Positions 25,569 to 34,025 of a stretch of DNA of 39,696 nt are shown piece after piece. The translations under genes were made by a program, and so were the position numbers. The stretch's first letter is position 1, and the number at the start of each line of letters is the position of its first letter. The notes under the pieces were generated by a model. It did not search any database. It worked only from the letters and a program-made list of their open reading frames with translations, and was not told where the DNA came from. The stretch is taken from NCBI RefSeq assembly GCF_000756305.1, contig NZ_JRFE01000060.1:63569-103264 (forward strand), in the 5' to 3' direction. Origin of the DNA: Myxosarcina sp. GI1. GTDB lineage: Bacteria > Cyanobacteriota > Cyanobacteriia > Cyanobacteriales > Xenococcaceae.

Positions 25569-26198
25569 CTAGTAAGATAAGCTAGCAGCTTTACCCAAAT
25601 AGGTATTGTCGCCAAGCTGTTTGAGAATAAAATCAGCTACATCTGGACGAGAGATAGTTAAGTTGGAGGTGCGATCGCTCCCTGGAAAACCATGACGATA
25701 TTTACCCGTGCGAGTCCCTTCGATAAACGCTCCTGGGCGAATAATAGTCCAGTCAAGATTACTATGGCGGACGTATTCCTCCTGTATTTGATGGTCGGCA
25801 AATACTTTGCGTAAGATAAAGCCGAACATAATATATTTCCAGTAGAAATTGAGATTGCTCCAGCTATCCCCCGCACCCAGAGTTGACTGACAAATAAATC
25901 TTTTGATTCCTGCTTTTTCTAATGCTTGAATAATGTTTTTTGTACCCTGCGATCGCACGTTTCCAGAGAGCTTTTTACCCGATCCTAGAATACAAATGGC
26001 AGCTTCATGACCGACTACTGCTTCTTCTACCAAATCAGGATTCATTACATCCCCTGTAAAAATACTGAGATTCGGATGCTGCACGTTTAACTTATCGGGG
26101 TTACGGACAAATGCTGTAACGGTATGTCCTTGTTCTAATGCTTGTTCTACAACGTGAGAGCCAATACTTCCTGTCGAACCAAAAATTACTAATTTCAC
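25569..26198 (-). CDS. NAD(P)-binding SDR/NmrA-like oxidoreductase
   Basis: A 209-residue Rossmann protein. MKLVIFGSTGSIGSHVVEQA carries the G-x-x-G-x-x-G dinucleotide loop, TAFVRNPDKL is the NADP-preferring region, and WTIIRPGAFIEGTRTGKYRH is typical of atypical SDR/NmrA-like (YwnB/BVR-B-like) proteins. It probably acts on a quinone, a flavin or a small electrophile. The substrate cannot be told. It is first in a two-gene operon with the DUF1772 protein. Confidence 0.88.
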   Translation of the reverse strand: MKLVIFGSTGSIGSHVVEQALEQGHTVTAFVRNPDKLNVQHPNLSIFTGDVMNPDLVEEAVVGHEAAICILGSGKKLSGNVRSQGTKNIIQALEKAGIKRFICQSTLGAGDSWSNLNFYWKYIMFGFILRKVFADHQIQEEYVRHSNLDWTIIRPGAFIEGTRTGKYRHGFPGSDRTSNLTISRPDVADFILKQLGDNTYLGKAASLSY

Positions 26199-26352
26199 GA
26201 TCTTGTCTCCTAAACTCGAACACCTTTAGCTTAGGGCGACTCAAAAATCTCAACTATCAAATTTTTGTCAGACTGTCATAATCTTGCGATCGGGTTTTAA
26301 ATTTGTGATATCAGTTAAATAACGTTGAAACTAGAAATACTGGACTAAAACT

Positions 26353-27225
26353 ATGGTAAATTCAGCTAACCAATGGTCGGAAACTAGCTCGTCCCAGTTT
26401 TCTGAATTAACTACTCCCCGTCAAAAAAATATAATACTCCAACACTTACAAAATCCTGCTGGGGAAGGTAGTTGCTGTTTTGAAGGGGAACATACAGTTT
26501 TTATATCTCTTGCTCCCCGTCCGATTGAATACGTGCAGGTTCAAGATGGCAAAACTCATACGGGTTTGTATCAAAGAGGAGAGATTTTAATTACTCCTGC
26601 CAATACTCCTTTATTTGTTCGCTGGTCGGGTAACGAAGATTGTTTGCAGATTCAACTTACCACCAAGTTTCTTCAAAGTATTGCACAAGAAACCTTAGAC
26701 CGAGATTCAGACCGTTTGGAATTAATACCAGGGTTTCAGATTCGCGATGCTCGACTCGAAGCGATCGCCATGATGTTGTTTACCGAACATCAACAAGACC
26801 ATTTTGATAATGGACTTTATCTCGATTCTCTAACGAATGTTTTGGCAGTAAACTTACTTCGTAACCACACTGCTAGTAAACCTCAATTTCCTATCTACAA
26901 AGGCGGTTTCTCTCCGCGCCAATTAGGTCAGGTGCTAGATTACATCGATGCTTACTTAGATCGAAATATTAAACTGGCAGATTTGGCTCAACTACTAGGC
27001 ATGAGTCCATTTCACTTTAGCCGTCTTTTTAAACAATCAATCGGGATGACACCCCATCAATATTTAAGCCAGCAACGAGTAGAACGAGCAAAAGAATTAT
27101 TGAAAAAAACAGATCGCTTGATTATCGATATTGCTTTGGAGTGCGGTTTTAGCAGTCATAGCCATTTGAGCAAACAGTTTCGACAAATTACTGGTATTAC
27201 ACCGAAAGCTTATAGATTGGGCTAA
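26353..27225 (+). CDS. AraC family transcriptional regulator
   Basis: A 290-residue protein with an N-terminal cupin-like sensing part (about 30-150; LITPANTPLFVRWSGNEDCL) and a C-terminal double helix-turn-helix (about 185-290; LADLAQLLGMSPFHFSRLFK, IDIALECGFSSHSHLSKQFR, GITPKAYR). It is divergent from the SDR-DUF1772 operon across a 154-bp spacer, the usual arrangement for an activator of that operon. Confidence 0.92.
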   Translation: MVNSANQWSETSSSQFSELTTPRQKNIILQHLQNPAGEGSCCFEGEHTVFISLAPRPIEYVQVQDGKTHTGLYQRGEILITPANTPLFVRWSGNEDCLQIQLTTKFLQSIAQETLDRDSDRLELIPGFQIRDARLEAIAMMLFTEHQQDHFDNGLYLDSLTNVLAVNLLRNHTASKPQFPIYKGGFSPRQLGQVLDYIDAYLDRNIKLADLAQLLGMSPFHFSRLFKQSIGMTPHQYLSQQRVERAKELLKKTDRLIIDIALECGFSSHSHLSKQFRQITGITPKAYRLG

Positions 27226-27399
27226 ACGGATATTCTTTAGTCATTGTTAAGTCACTGCAAAAATGTAACTTTCAGACATTAGTGGGGTCTTGGTTGAGTA
27301 CAAATTCAACTCGTACGAGAATTGATGAAAGCCCAGAGCTTTGTTACTCGATACTTTCGTACGTTTTCTATCGGGTGGCAGATGCAATAGAGAATTGCT

Positions 27400-27467
27400 G
27401 TAAATACTCATCACTTTAGTAGAGAATACCCATGTTCTAGCCCAGAAATACTCGTCTCCTTACACCG
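27400..27467 (+). promoter_or_regulatory. Nif-type triple 22-bp-spaced repeat upstream of RHH gene
   Basis: Three copies, AAATACTCATCAC, GAATACCCATGTTC and AAATACTCGTCTCC, have their ATAC at 27404, 27426 and 27448, exactly 22 bp apart, and end with TTACACC. The array points toward the RHH gene at 27711 and resembles the triple array of the nifP promoter copy for copy. The remaining 27226-27399 and 27468-27617 sequence holds no gene; a CTCGTACGAG palindrome is at 27310-27319. Confidence 0.65.
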
Positions 27468-27617
27468 ACTACATTTGTTCTGCATTACTAACTAATATTT
27501 GTGGTATTTGAGTACATTGCTAATAAACAATAATAAATACAAATACGCTTGACAGCTTTTAGTCCATTTAAATCTTAATGATATAAATAGTGGAAATCGA
27601 AAATATTAGGAAAAGTA

Positions 27618-27713
27618 TTGGCATCAAATTGGTGTCAAAATGGTGTCAACTACTAAATTCATCGAGCTTTATAAGTTTCGCTAACGTCAAGTTGATGTTA
27701 TTTTAGTGTCATG
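27618..27713 (+). promoter_or_regulatory. Two arrays of 11-bp direct repeats (putative RHH operator)
   Basis: Array 1 (27618-27650) is three contiguous 11-mers: TTGGCATCAAA, TTGGTGTCAAA, ATGGTGTCAAC. Array 2 (27681-27713) is three more in the same register: CTAACGTCAAG, TTGATGTTATT, TTAGTGTCATG, the last overlapping the RHH start codon. One helical turn between units is what a ribbon-helix-helix protein binding as stacked dimers would need. Autoregulation is inference. Confidence 0.6.
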
Positions 27714-27887
27714 AAAAGATTTAGTTTGAGACTAACAGAAGCAGAATATCTTAAACTCAAAATTTACTGTGAAGAAATTCAATTATCTATGAATGATGTA
27801 GTTAGACAGTTGATAAGAGAATGGAGTCCAGATAGCGAAAAACTGTGTGAAGGCTGTAAAAAACACCCAAACTTACAAAAACGCTAA
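27711..27887 (+). CDS. Small ribbon-helix-helix DNA-binding protein
   Basis: A 58-residue protein. Residues 1-38 fit the CopG/Arc/MetJ ribbon-helix-helix: a beta strand KRFSLRLTEAEY, helix A YLKLKIYCEEIQ, and helix B after LSMNDVVRQLIREW. The C-terminal tail has CEGCKKH (C-x2-C-x2-H), which might bind metal or be redox-active. RHH proteins bind DNA as dimers through the beta strand. The gene is flanked by 11-bp repeats that recur before cnfR, and has a nif-type activator array about 260 bp upstream and a strong terminator 55 bp downstream. There is no obvious Shine-Dalgarno sequence. Confidence 0.75.
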   Translation: MKRFSLRLTEAEYLKLKIYCEEIQLSMNDVVRQLIREWSPDSEKLCEGCKKHPNLQKR

Positions 27888-27942
27888 TTTTATGAATTTT
27901 ATTTAGATATATTATTGTTTATAATTTTTATTTTAAAAATCT

Positions 27943-27985
27943 AAGATTTTACTTTAAAAAAAGCTTTTTTTTAAAGTAAAATCTT
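27943..27985 (+). terminator. Long A+T-rich hairpin, probable terminator after RHH gene
   Basis: AAGATTTTACTTTAAAAAAA (27943-27962) and its exact complement at 27966-27985 form a 20-bp stem with a 3-nt loop, followed by a T-rich tract. It lies 55 bp after the RHH stop codon and separates the RHH transcript from cnfR. It would function in both directions. Confidence 0.65.
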
Positions 27986-28175
27986 TCTTTATTTATATAT
28001 TGTATTGTGTTTTATTACTAAATTAATATTTCGGAAAAGCACAGCCTATCTCTAGCAAGCATTAAGAAAAGTTAAAAAATATTCAAACTAATGTAAAAAT
28101 TATCAAAATGAACAGTTTGATAAATCTTACTGTAGCAATATTTAGAAAATCAAAAAATATTAAATAAATGCTCTA

Positions 28176-28256
28176 TTGATGTCAGCTTCCAGATGAACAG
28201 GTATTGATAATATCAATTAAGTTTGTTTTATATGTTTGACATCATTTTGATGCCAG
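28176..28256. promoter_or_regulatory. 11-bp repeats of RHH-operator type upstream of cnfR
   Basis: On the minus strand CTGGCATCAAA and ATGATGTCAAA lie head to tail (complements at 28246-28256 and 28235-28245), about 120 bp before the cnfR ATG. A further TTGATGTCAGC is at 28176-28186 on the plus strand. They match the repeats in front of the RHH gene (TTGGCATCAAA, TTGGTGTCAAA). The remainder of 27986-28374 is A+T-rich and shows no gene. Confidence 0.55.
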
Positions 28257-28374
28257 TGTTGTTCGACAGCAATTGGAGGTTATGTCGGGTACTTTTGCTA
28301 TTTAAAAATAATAAATATGCAATTTTTGCACGATTTTTTAGTAATAAATAAATAACTAACAAAGAAAACTTGCT

Positions 28375-29991
28375 ATGGCTTACACGATTCCTAACACTTG
28401 TGTCCATTGTGGTATTTGCTTACCTGAATGTCCAACGGGTGCAATTCAAGTAGATAAAAATAACGAGCATTGGGTAGAACCTGGTCTCTGTAATCATTGT
28501 GAAGACAACGATTTTAAACCTTTATGTGTTAAAAGTTGCCCAGTTAGCTTACCCGTTCCCTTACCTGCAAAAAAAGGAAGATATAAAGCCGAACCGCGAG
28601 TTTTAACTACCCATCACCTTTTTGCTAACGGTCACAATAATCCCATCGCCTCATCGATGGTAATTTGGGAAGCTTGTAATATTTTGGCAAAAGGCTCTGT
28701 CGTTCCCTGGCAAACTAATAGTCAGGGCAAGGTTTGTTTTGAGCGTCAGGTGAAGCAGGGTAGAGGTAAGATAGAGTTCTGTCTGGCTGATAATATTAAC
28801 AGCGATCCCAACTATGCTTTGAGCAGCAAAGAAGCTGTTGAGACTATAGAAGATATGGATATCCGCGCTGCATGTATGCATCTTATTTTCGCTGCTTATT
28901 CTACTTTCTCAGAACGACCGTGGGAAGAAGAGTTCGCCATTGATAATAAGCAACTAGAAACATATTTGGGCTTAGACAAACGCAAAGATTTAAGTAAAGC
29001 CGCAAAACTGACTCTAATCAAAACCTTAGTCCAGCAACCCTGTAAACTTTTAGCTACCATAAATTGGCCCCGTCAAGGTAAGATTGCCGCTTTTTCCGTA
29101 CCAGAAGACCGTATTTGGCACCTAGTATCGATTGACAACCACTTTCAAGAAGACGACCAAGGCTACAAACATCTTGTCGGCATGACTTTTAGAATTAGAG
29201 CAGGGAAGTGGGCACAGTATTTTCTTAACAAACATGGCTATAAAAACTATGCTGCTTATTATCAATACGGTACTTTGCCCAGGTTTTTGTTGACTACGGT
29301 AATGACTATTTGGCATCAACACGAAGGAACGGTAAGAATGATGCTGTGGTTGCTGTTTAAAACTAAAATGGGGAGAGAACAGCGGGTAACGGTTCCAAGG
29401 TTGATGTATGTAGCATATGGAGAAGAACAAGTCAGACATGCTTCTTATAATCGGGAAAAACGCAAGCGACTGTTACGCAGGTTTGAAAGCGATTTAGAAG
29501 TTCTCAATCACTATCAAATTAAACCAGTATTCGACCCAGTAACCTACCCAACTCAAATTCAGCCTTTATGGGCGAAACTAGCCGCTATTCCAGATGATGC
29601 TGAAGAAGCAATGGATTTTTGGATTAACGATGGCTGCAATGAAACTAGCATAACCGATTCGGCTCCTGCTGGAAAATGGAATTTATTGATGAAAGCCCGT
29701 ATTCTTAAGTTTGAATTACCTTCAGAATGGGACAAGCAGTTATCCCGATGGGAGAACAAAAAACAACGAAAAACCAAATCCCGCAGCAAAAATTCTACTA
29801 AAACTTTAGCTCATCTAAGTGGCAAACAGATTTCGATCGCCCGAAAAAATCTGGGTATCAGCCAGAGAAAACTGGCACAGCAGCTTGGAAAAAGTCAAAG
29901 CTGGATTCGAGATATAGAAAATAGTCGTTTTGCCGCCAAACCAGGCGATCGCCTGAAGTTGCAGAAAATATTGGAATTAGAATTAGAGTGA
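28375..29991 (+). CDS. cnfR: CnfR/PatB, ferredoxin-HTH activator of nif genes
   Basis: A 538-residue protein. The N-terminus is an 8Fe ferredoxin-like domain with C9-x2-C12-x2-C15-x3-C19 and C39-x2-C42-x8-C51-x3-C55. A long unassigned middle follows, and the C-terminal about 55 residues form a helix-turn-helix (ISIARKNLGISQRKLAQQLG, KSQSWIRDIENSRF). This domain order and length are those of CnfR (PatB in Anabaena), the transcriptional activator of nif genes under low oxygen in cyanobacteria, presumed to sense oxygen through its Fe-S clusters. Placement inside the nif accessory cluster agrees. RHH-type repeats upstream suggest an added layer of control. Confidence 0.92.
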   Translation: MAYTIPNTCVHCGICLPECPTGAIQVDKNNEHWVEPGLCNHCEDNDFKPLCVKSCPVSLPVPLPAKKGRYKAEPRVLTTHHLFANGHNNPIASSMVIWEACNILAKGSVVPWQTNSQGKVCFERQVKQGRGKIEFCLADNINSDPNYALSSKEAVETIEDMDIRAACMHLIFAAYSTFSERPWEEEFAIDNKQLETYLGLDKRKDLSKAAKLTLIKTLVQQPCKLLATINWPRQGKIAAFSVPEDRIWHLVSIDNHFQEDDQGYKHLVGMTFRIRAGKWAQYFLNKHGYKNYAAYYQYGTLPRFLLTTVMTIWHQHEGTVRMMLWLLFKTKMGREQRVTVPRLMYVAYGEEQVRHASYNREKRKRLLRRFESDLEVLNHYQIKPVFDPVTYPTQIQPLWAKLAAIPDDAEEAMDFWINDGCNETSITDSAPAGKWNLLMKARILKFELPSEWDKQLSRWENKKQRKTKSRSKNSTKTLAHLSGKQISIARKNLGISQRKLAQQLGKSQSWIRDIENSRFAAKPGDRLKLQKILELELE

Positions 29992-30004
29992 TGTAAGGAA
30001 GTTT

Positions 30005-30403
30005 TCAATGTGTTCTAGGACAGGTTTCTAAATTCTCGACGGACTTCTGAGTTGCCAAACCAATCCAGGCATCAATTCGATCGAGATCGAACCCTGTTTG
30101 GCAGACATTTCCTACCTGAATGAGAGGACGGCGAATCAGTAGGGGATATTGAATCATCAACTCTAGTGCTGTTTCTTCGTCTAAATTTTCGGGAACTACT
30201 TCACCCGATTTAATTTGAGGTGCCGTCTTCTTAAACCATTCTGCTGTCGGGCGATCGCTAAAAAAAGGACGCAGAGTAACAGCCGTCCAAGGCGTGGTCA
30301 ATAAATTGTAAGCGATTACTTCATGTCCCACAGACTGTAGTAGTGCTTTCTGCTTGGTATTGTTAATGCAGCTTGGTTTTTCGTAAAAATTGATTCGTGT
30401 CAT
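30005..30403 (-). CDS. NifO/ArsC-like nitrogenase-associated protein
   Basis: About 132 residues from ATG at 30403. TRINFYEKPSCINNTKQKAL is the thioredoxin-fold start with one cysteine (Cys11), as in the ArsC/Spx family subgroup called nitrogenase-associated protein (NifO-like). WFKKTAPQIKSGEV and LIRRPLIQVGN are the ArsC-type helix and the cis-proline loop. In other diazotrophs the gene lies in nif clusters; its exact role is unsettled. An upstream in-frame ATG (30475) would add 24 codons read from a palindromic repeat, so it is unlikely. It is last in the long minus-strand nif run and convergent with cnfR, with only 13 bp between stops. Confidence 0.85.
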   Translation of the reverse strand: MTRINFYEKPSCINNTKQKALLQSVGHEVIAYNLLTTPWTAVTLRPFFSDRPTAEWFKKTAPQIKSGEVVPENLDEETALELMIQYPLLIRRPLIQVGNVCQTGFDLDRIDAWIGLATQKSVENLETCPRTH

Positions 30404-30428
30404 TGTCTTGCTTAATAGTTTGTGGTTG

Positions 30429-30456
30429 GTAAGGGCGAACCGCCGTTCGCCCTTAC
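30429..30456. repeat. 28-bp palindromic repeat
   Basis: GTAAGGGCGAAC (30429-30440), loop CGCC, then GTTCGCCCTTAC (30445-30456), a perfect 12-bp stem. It is the kind of interspersed GTAAGGGCGAAC palindrome common in cyanobacterial genomes. A diverged half-like sequence, CGAATTGCCCTTAC, is near 32135. It lies between the NifO-like and [2Fe-2S] genes and may act as an RNA hairpin in the transcript. Confidence 0.75.
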
Positions 30457-30490
30457 ATAGAAAGGCAAAGTACAAAACATCAAGAACGAT

Positions 30491-31030
30491 TTAACCATAA
30501 TGAGCTTTTAGCAGGGAAGCAAGGTTATTGGGATTGACATAAGCGTGTTTGACTCTACCAGGCATCAAAATCATGCTAGGGGCTTGTTTGCACTGCTTCT
30601 GACAGTCTGTAAGTTGGATAGTTACTCGCTCTTGTAAGCCTAGCTGTTCGAGGGTTTCTACCAAAGCGTGATAGAGTTGCTTGCCACCACGTTTGGCACA
30701 ACTGGACTTACGACATACCAGAACTTTTCCCGTTTGAATTTGTTGGGCGGTAGGAGATTCAGTGACTGAAGATAGAGGCTTACCATCGAGTTTTTCTACG
30801 CGATCGCTTCTTAACTTAAAACTTTTCAGTCCCGAACCAGATGGCTCTAAGTATACCGACAAGCGATCTCCCTCTTTTAATTCTCTACCCAAAGGTTCCC
30901 TCAATTCTTTGGCTAATTTTATGGGAATAATTCGCTCCTCTACCTTTAGTTGAATGTATTTGTATGCCAGAAAACCCAAAAATTCTCCTTCTATTCGATA
31001 CGCCGCTTGTTGTGCTGTTGTCGTGTTCAT
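30491..31030 (-). CDS. (2Fe-2S) ferredoxin domain protein
   Basis: About 179 residues from ATG at 31030, which has AAGGA 8 nt upstream; an in-frame codon at 31075 is less likely. The first 90 residues form a beta-rich OB-like domain (AAYRIEGEFLGFLAYKYIQL). The C-terminal part (KVLVCRKSSCAKRGGKQLYH ... TDCQKQCKQAP) is a thioredoxin-like [2Fe-2S] ferredoxin with C-x4-C and C-x3-C ligands, as in Shethna-type and HoxE/NuoE-like proteins. The nif-cluster context suggests a role in electron transfer or Fe-S handling. Confidence 0.82.
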   Translation of the reverse strand: MNTTTAQQAAYRIEGEFLGFLAYKYIQLKVEERIIPIKLAKELREPLGRELKEGDRLSVYLEPSGSGLKSFKLRSDRVEKLDGKPLSSVTESPTAQQIQTGKVLVCRKSSCAKRGGKQLYHALVETLEQLGLQERVTIQLTDCQKQCKQAPSMILMPGRVKHAYVNPNNLASLLKAHYG

Positions 31031-31104
31031 GAGTTTGTCCTTGGTTGTTTGTTGCAAATTAAAGCCTAGTAACAACTATCTTTTGCTCCCTGCCTTTTAT
31101 TAAA

Positions 31105-32070
31105 CTAACCGCTAACAACTAACGTTTTTTCTTCTTCTAAATCCTGGAATAGAGGCGTGCTTAGATAGCGTTCGCCAAAGCTAGGCTGAATCATCACGAT
31201 TAACTTGCCTGCATTTTCGGGTCTTTTGCCCACTTTAATCGCTGCTGCTAGTGCCGCACCCGAAGAAATTCCTGACAGTATTCCTTCTTCTTTTGCCAAA
31301 CGACGACCATAGCTAAAGGCTTCGTCGTTAGTAACGGTAATAATTTCGTCGATCGCTTCGACATTTAGAACATTTGGGACAAAACCCGCACCGATACCTT
31401 GAATTTTGTGACTTCCAGGACTGCTACCCGAAAGCACGGCACTATCGGTAGGTTCGACAGCGATCGCCTTAAATTCACTTTTGCGCTGTTTGATAACTTC
31501 GGCAACACCTGTAAGGGTTCCTCCAGTACCGACACCAGCAATTAAGATATCTATCTCGCCGTTGGTGTCCGACCAAATTTCTTCGGCAGTGGTAAGCCTA
31601 TGTATTTCAGGGTTAGCGGGATTATTAAACTGCTGGGGCATAAACGCATCGGGTATGGTGGCTGCTAGTTCTTCCGCACGGGCGATCGCGCCTTTCATGC
31701 CACCGCTGGCGGGAGTCAGTTCCAACTGCGCGCCATAGGCTTTTAACATTGTCCTCCGTTCTTGACTCATACTTTCGGGCATGGTCAAAATGATTTTATA
31801 GCCTTTAGCCGCTGCCGCCATAGCTAGTGCGATCCCCGTATTGCCAGAAGTGGGTTCGATCAGTACTGTTTTGCCTGGTGTAATCAAACCTGCTTTTTCG
31901 GCAGCATTAATCATATTGACTCCAATGCGATCTTTTACCGAAGCTGCGGGATTCATGCTTTCTAATTTGACGACAATTTGCGCCAGACAACCTTCGGCAA
32001 AGGGAATTGAATTTAGACGTACTAAGGGAGTTTTTCCAACAAGTTCGGTAATATTATTGGCAATTTTCAT
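31105..32070 (-). CDS. cysK: Cysteine synthase A
   Basis: A 321-residue PLP enzyme. [15 protein letters not shown] contains the PLP lysine (Lys46), [15 protein letters not shown] is the phosphate/substrate loop, and [15 protein letters not shown] is the PLP-phosphate glycine loop. The C-terminal [10 protein letters not shown] matches the O-acetylserine sulfhydrylase type. It makes cysteine from O-acetylserine and sulfide. Together with NifP (serine acetyltransferase) at the head of the same run it completes a dedicated cysteine route for nitrogenase Fe-S cluster assembly. Confidence 0.95.
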   Translation of the reverse strand: MKIANNITELVGKTPLVRLNSIPFAEGCLAQIVVKLESMNPAASVKDRIGVNMINAAEKAGLITPGKTVLIEPTSGNTGIALAMAAAAKGYKIILTMPESMSQERRTMLKAYGAQLELTPASGGMKGAIARAEELAATIPDAFMPQQFNNPANPEIHRLTTAEEIWSDTNGEIDILIAGVGTGGTLTGVAEVIKQRKSEFKAIAVEPTDSAVLSGSSPGSHKIQGIGAGFVPNVLNVEAIDEIITVTNDEAFSYGRRLAKEEGILSGISSGAALAAAIKVGKRPENAGKLIVMIQPSFGERYLSTPLFQDLEEEKTLVVSG

Positions 32071-32178
32071 AATGATTTTGTTAATAGTTAGTAAGTAGGA
32101 GCGATACTCTTACAAGAAGGCTTACGCCAACGCGAATTGCCCTTACAATATTGATGTGATTGTTTCCTTGTTTCTTAT

Positions 32179-33528
32179 TTAACGACCGATCGCCAGAGCA
32201 TAGAGGATATCTTTATCAATTTCTAAGAATTTCTGAGTTTCATCATCGTAATAAGCTCCGATGCCACTACAGCCAATGCCTAAATAATTACTAATTAAAT
32301 ACAGCCTGTGTCCGAGCCAGCCAGCATACTGCATAACTGTTTGGTAGTTGTTATAGGTAGCAGTTAAAAACAAAGTGACGGCACTAGTTTTGGCTATGGC
32401 TTGATTGACACACAAATACTGGGCGCGATCGCGCTTATCGCCACTTTTGAGTAGTCGATTTCCTTGGTATAAACCAGACTCTATGCCCTCAATAGAATTG
32501 ACGATTGAATAGATTGTTATCTGCTCGTTATTGACAGTATTTAATGGCTGTTGTAAATAGTGCCAAATTTGTTGCCACTCAGCTTGAGAAATCGAACTTC
32601 CTGTAAAAGCTCTTGCCGATCGCCTGGTTAAAATAGTTTGTAAAAATTTATCGCTCTGAAAATTTAGGGGCGATTTGTTGATTGTATTGTTATTACAACC
32701 AAAATCAAAATTTAGTTTAGTTAATTGCGAACTTTTTACCCGATTATTTCCTATATTTTTATTAACTACTGTATGTTGATATCCTGTTTCAATAAAAGAA
32801 TTAGTTTCAAAGTAATCGGTAGGAGCAACAAAAGGTAAAGGCGATCGTAACTTTCTAACGGATTTTGCTTTAAGATTTCCAGAAATTACTGCCGCAGTAA
32901 CAAATTCTTTATTTTCCAACCCTAAATCTTTGTTCAAAGCAATTTTATCAAAATCGAATAAAACTCGAAGATCTTGCTGATATAAATTAGCCGCTGCTGC
33001 GATCGCTCCGATATGATGTCCGCTATCTAAAAAACAATAGCGTAGGCTTCTATTTTTATATTTCCAACTGGAACGATAATAAACACAACTAACTATAAAA
33101 ATAAACCCCTTGACTAAGGAGTTAGGTAAAATATAGCTTTCTAAACCATCGTCAATTAATTCATAAATTAAAGTCAGTGAATTAGTAGCTACCTCTAAAT
33201 GATAAATTCCCTCAATTAGACCTGGAATGCCTCGAATTTGCACGTAAATTTCGGTAGGATATAATGCTCCTGCCGAAGGATTGACTCTTAACTGAAACGA
33301 ATCGTATTTATATTTTTTAGTAAAAGTAATCGCACTAGTCAGACGAATAAAATTATGTATGGGATCGGTTTTATCTAGAGGAAAGCGACGATAAAAATGA
33401 GGATATGTTTTGAAAGCAGCAGGCTGAGTCGAAGCATCTACATAGTTGGGATCGAGCATTACCGATAAAGGTGAATGTTTAGTAGCATCGTGAAAATTTT
33501 TACCTACTTTTTCTAATTCTCGAATCAT
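32179..33528 (-). CDS. SagB/ThcOx-type nitroreductase-like flavoprotein
   Basis: A 449-residue protein with two nitroreductase-like halves. Residues about 60-200 contain QLRVNPSAGALYPTEIYVQI, the SagB/ThcOx hallmark. The second half (about 285-449) has ILTRRSARAFTGSSISQAEW, the FMN-binding R-R-S-x-R motif, and MQYAGWLGHRLYLISNYLGI. SagB proteins elsewhere oxidise azolines in peptide maturation, but no YcaO cyclase or precursor peptide is seen here. In this nif run it more likely serves as an FMN-dependent oxidoreductase of unknown substrate. It is 37 bp after the ankyrin gene. Confidence 0.85.
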   Translation of the reverse strand: MIRELEKVGKNFHDATKHSPLSVMLDPNYVDASTQPAAFKTYPHFYRRFPLDKTDPIHNFIRLTSAITFTKKYKYDSFQLRVNPSAGALYPTEIYVQIRGIPGLIEGIYHLEVATNSLTLIYELIDDGLESYILPNSLVKGFIFIVSCVYYRSSWKYKNRSLRYCFLDSGHHIGAIAAAANLYQQDLRVLFDFDKIALNKDLGLENKEFVTAAVISGNLKAKSVRKLRSPLPFVAPTDYFETNSFIETGYQHTVVNKNIGNNRVKSSQLTKLNFDFGCNNNTINKSPLNFQSDKFLQTILTRRSARAFTGSSISQAEWQQIWHYLQQPLNTVNNEQITIYSIVNSIEGIESGLYQGNRLLKSGDKRDRAQYLCVNQAIAKTSAVTLFLTATYNNYQTVMQYAGWLGHRLYLISNYLGIGCSGIGAYYDDETQKFLEIDKDILYALAIGR

Positions 33529-33565
33529 GGATAAATTAGTTTGTGGTTAGTTACTTTAACTACCT

Positions 33566-34018
33566 TCAGGAAGCTTGACGTAGTAATTTAAAAATTTTGA
33601 TAGTGCTAGAAAACTCTAATGCGCTAAAGTCATCCAGATTTCTGAGATGAGGATTTGCCCCTGCGTCTAGTAATAGTTTTACTGCCTCAGTTTTGCCTGC
33701 GGAGGCGGCATACATCAACACGGTTACGCCATTGTCATTTTGATTGTCGAGATTGATTCCCGCATTAATTAGTAGGCGTATGAGAGGGAAATTATTCTTA
33801 AAACAGGCAAACCAGAGAGCATTATTACCGTCATTATTTCTCAAGTTAATGTTTACTTGGTTGGCAAGCAAATCTCGCACTACATCAATCGCTCCTTCTC
33901 GGCTGGCAACGATAAAAGCCGTGTCCCCATTTTTAGTCCCATCTAAATTTTTAGAACTGTAGCCGCTTTTTTGAAGCCAAGCTTCTGTAGACTGGCTGAG
34001 TCTTTTGGTGATAGTCAT
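33566..34018 (-). CDS. Ankyrin repeat protein
   Basis: A 150-residue protein made of about four ankyrin repeats: GDTAFIVASREGAIDVVRDL, DGNNALWFACFKNNFPLIRL, GVTVLMYAASAGKTEAVKLL and a shorter last one ending in FKLLRQAS. A scaffold for protein contacts is all that can be said. It starts 7 bp after the 84-residue gene and precedes the SagB-type gene by 37 bp, so it is clearly in the operon and may bind one of these proteins. Confidence 0.88.
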   Translation of the reverse strand: MTITKRLSQSTEAWLQKSGYSSKNLDGTKNGDTAFIVASREGAIDVVRDLLANQVNINLRNNDGNNALWFACFKNNFPLIRLLINAGINLDNQNDNGVTVLMYAASAGKTEAVKLLLDAGANPHLRNLDDFSALEFSSTIKIFKLLRQAS

Positions 34019-34025
34019 CGTTCTT

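Noticed and set aside
27600-28256. 11-bp repeats considered as plasmid replication iterons
   Set aside because: There is no replication initiator gene; the adjacent genes are a small RHH protein and cnfR, so regulatory operators fit better.
30404-30475. N-terminal extension of the NifO-like protein from the upstream ATG
   Set aside because: The extra 24 residues are translated from a palindromic repeat, and ArsC-like proteins begin at the internal ATG.
32179-33528. SagB-type protein considered as part of a thiazole/oxazole peptide cluster
   Set aside because: No YcaO cyclase, leader-binding protein, transporter or precursor peptide is nearby; all neighbours are nif accessory genes.
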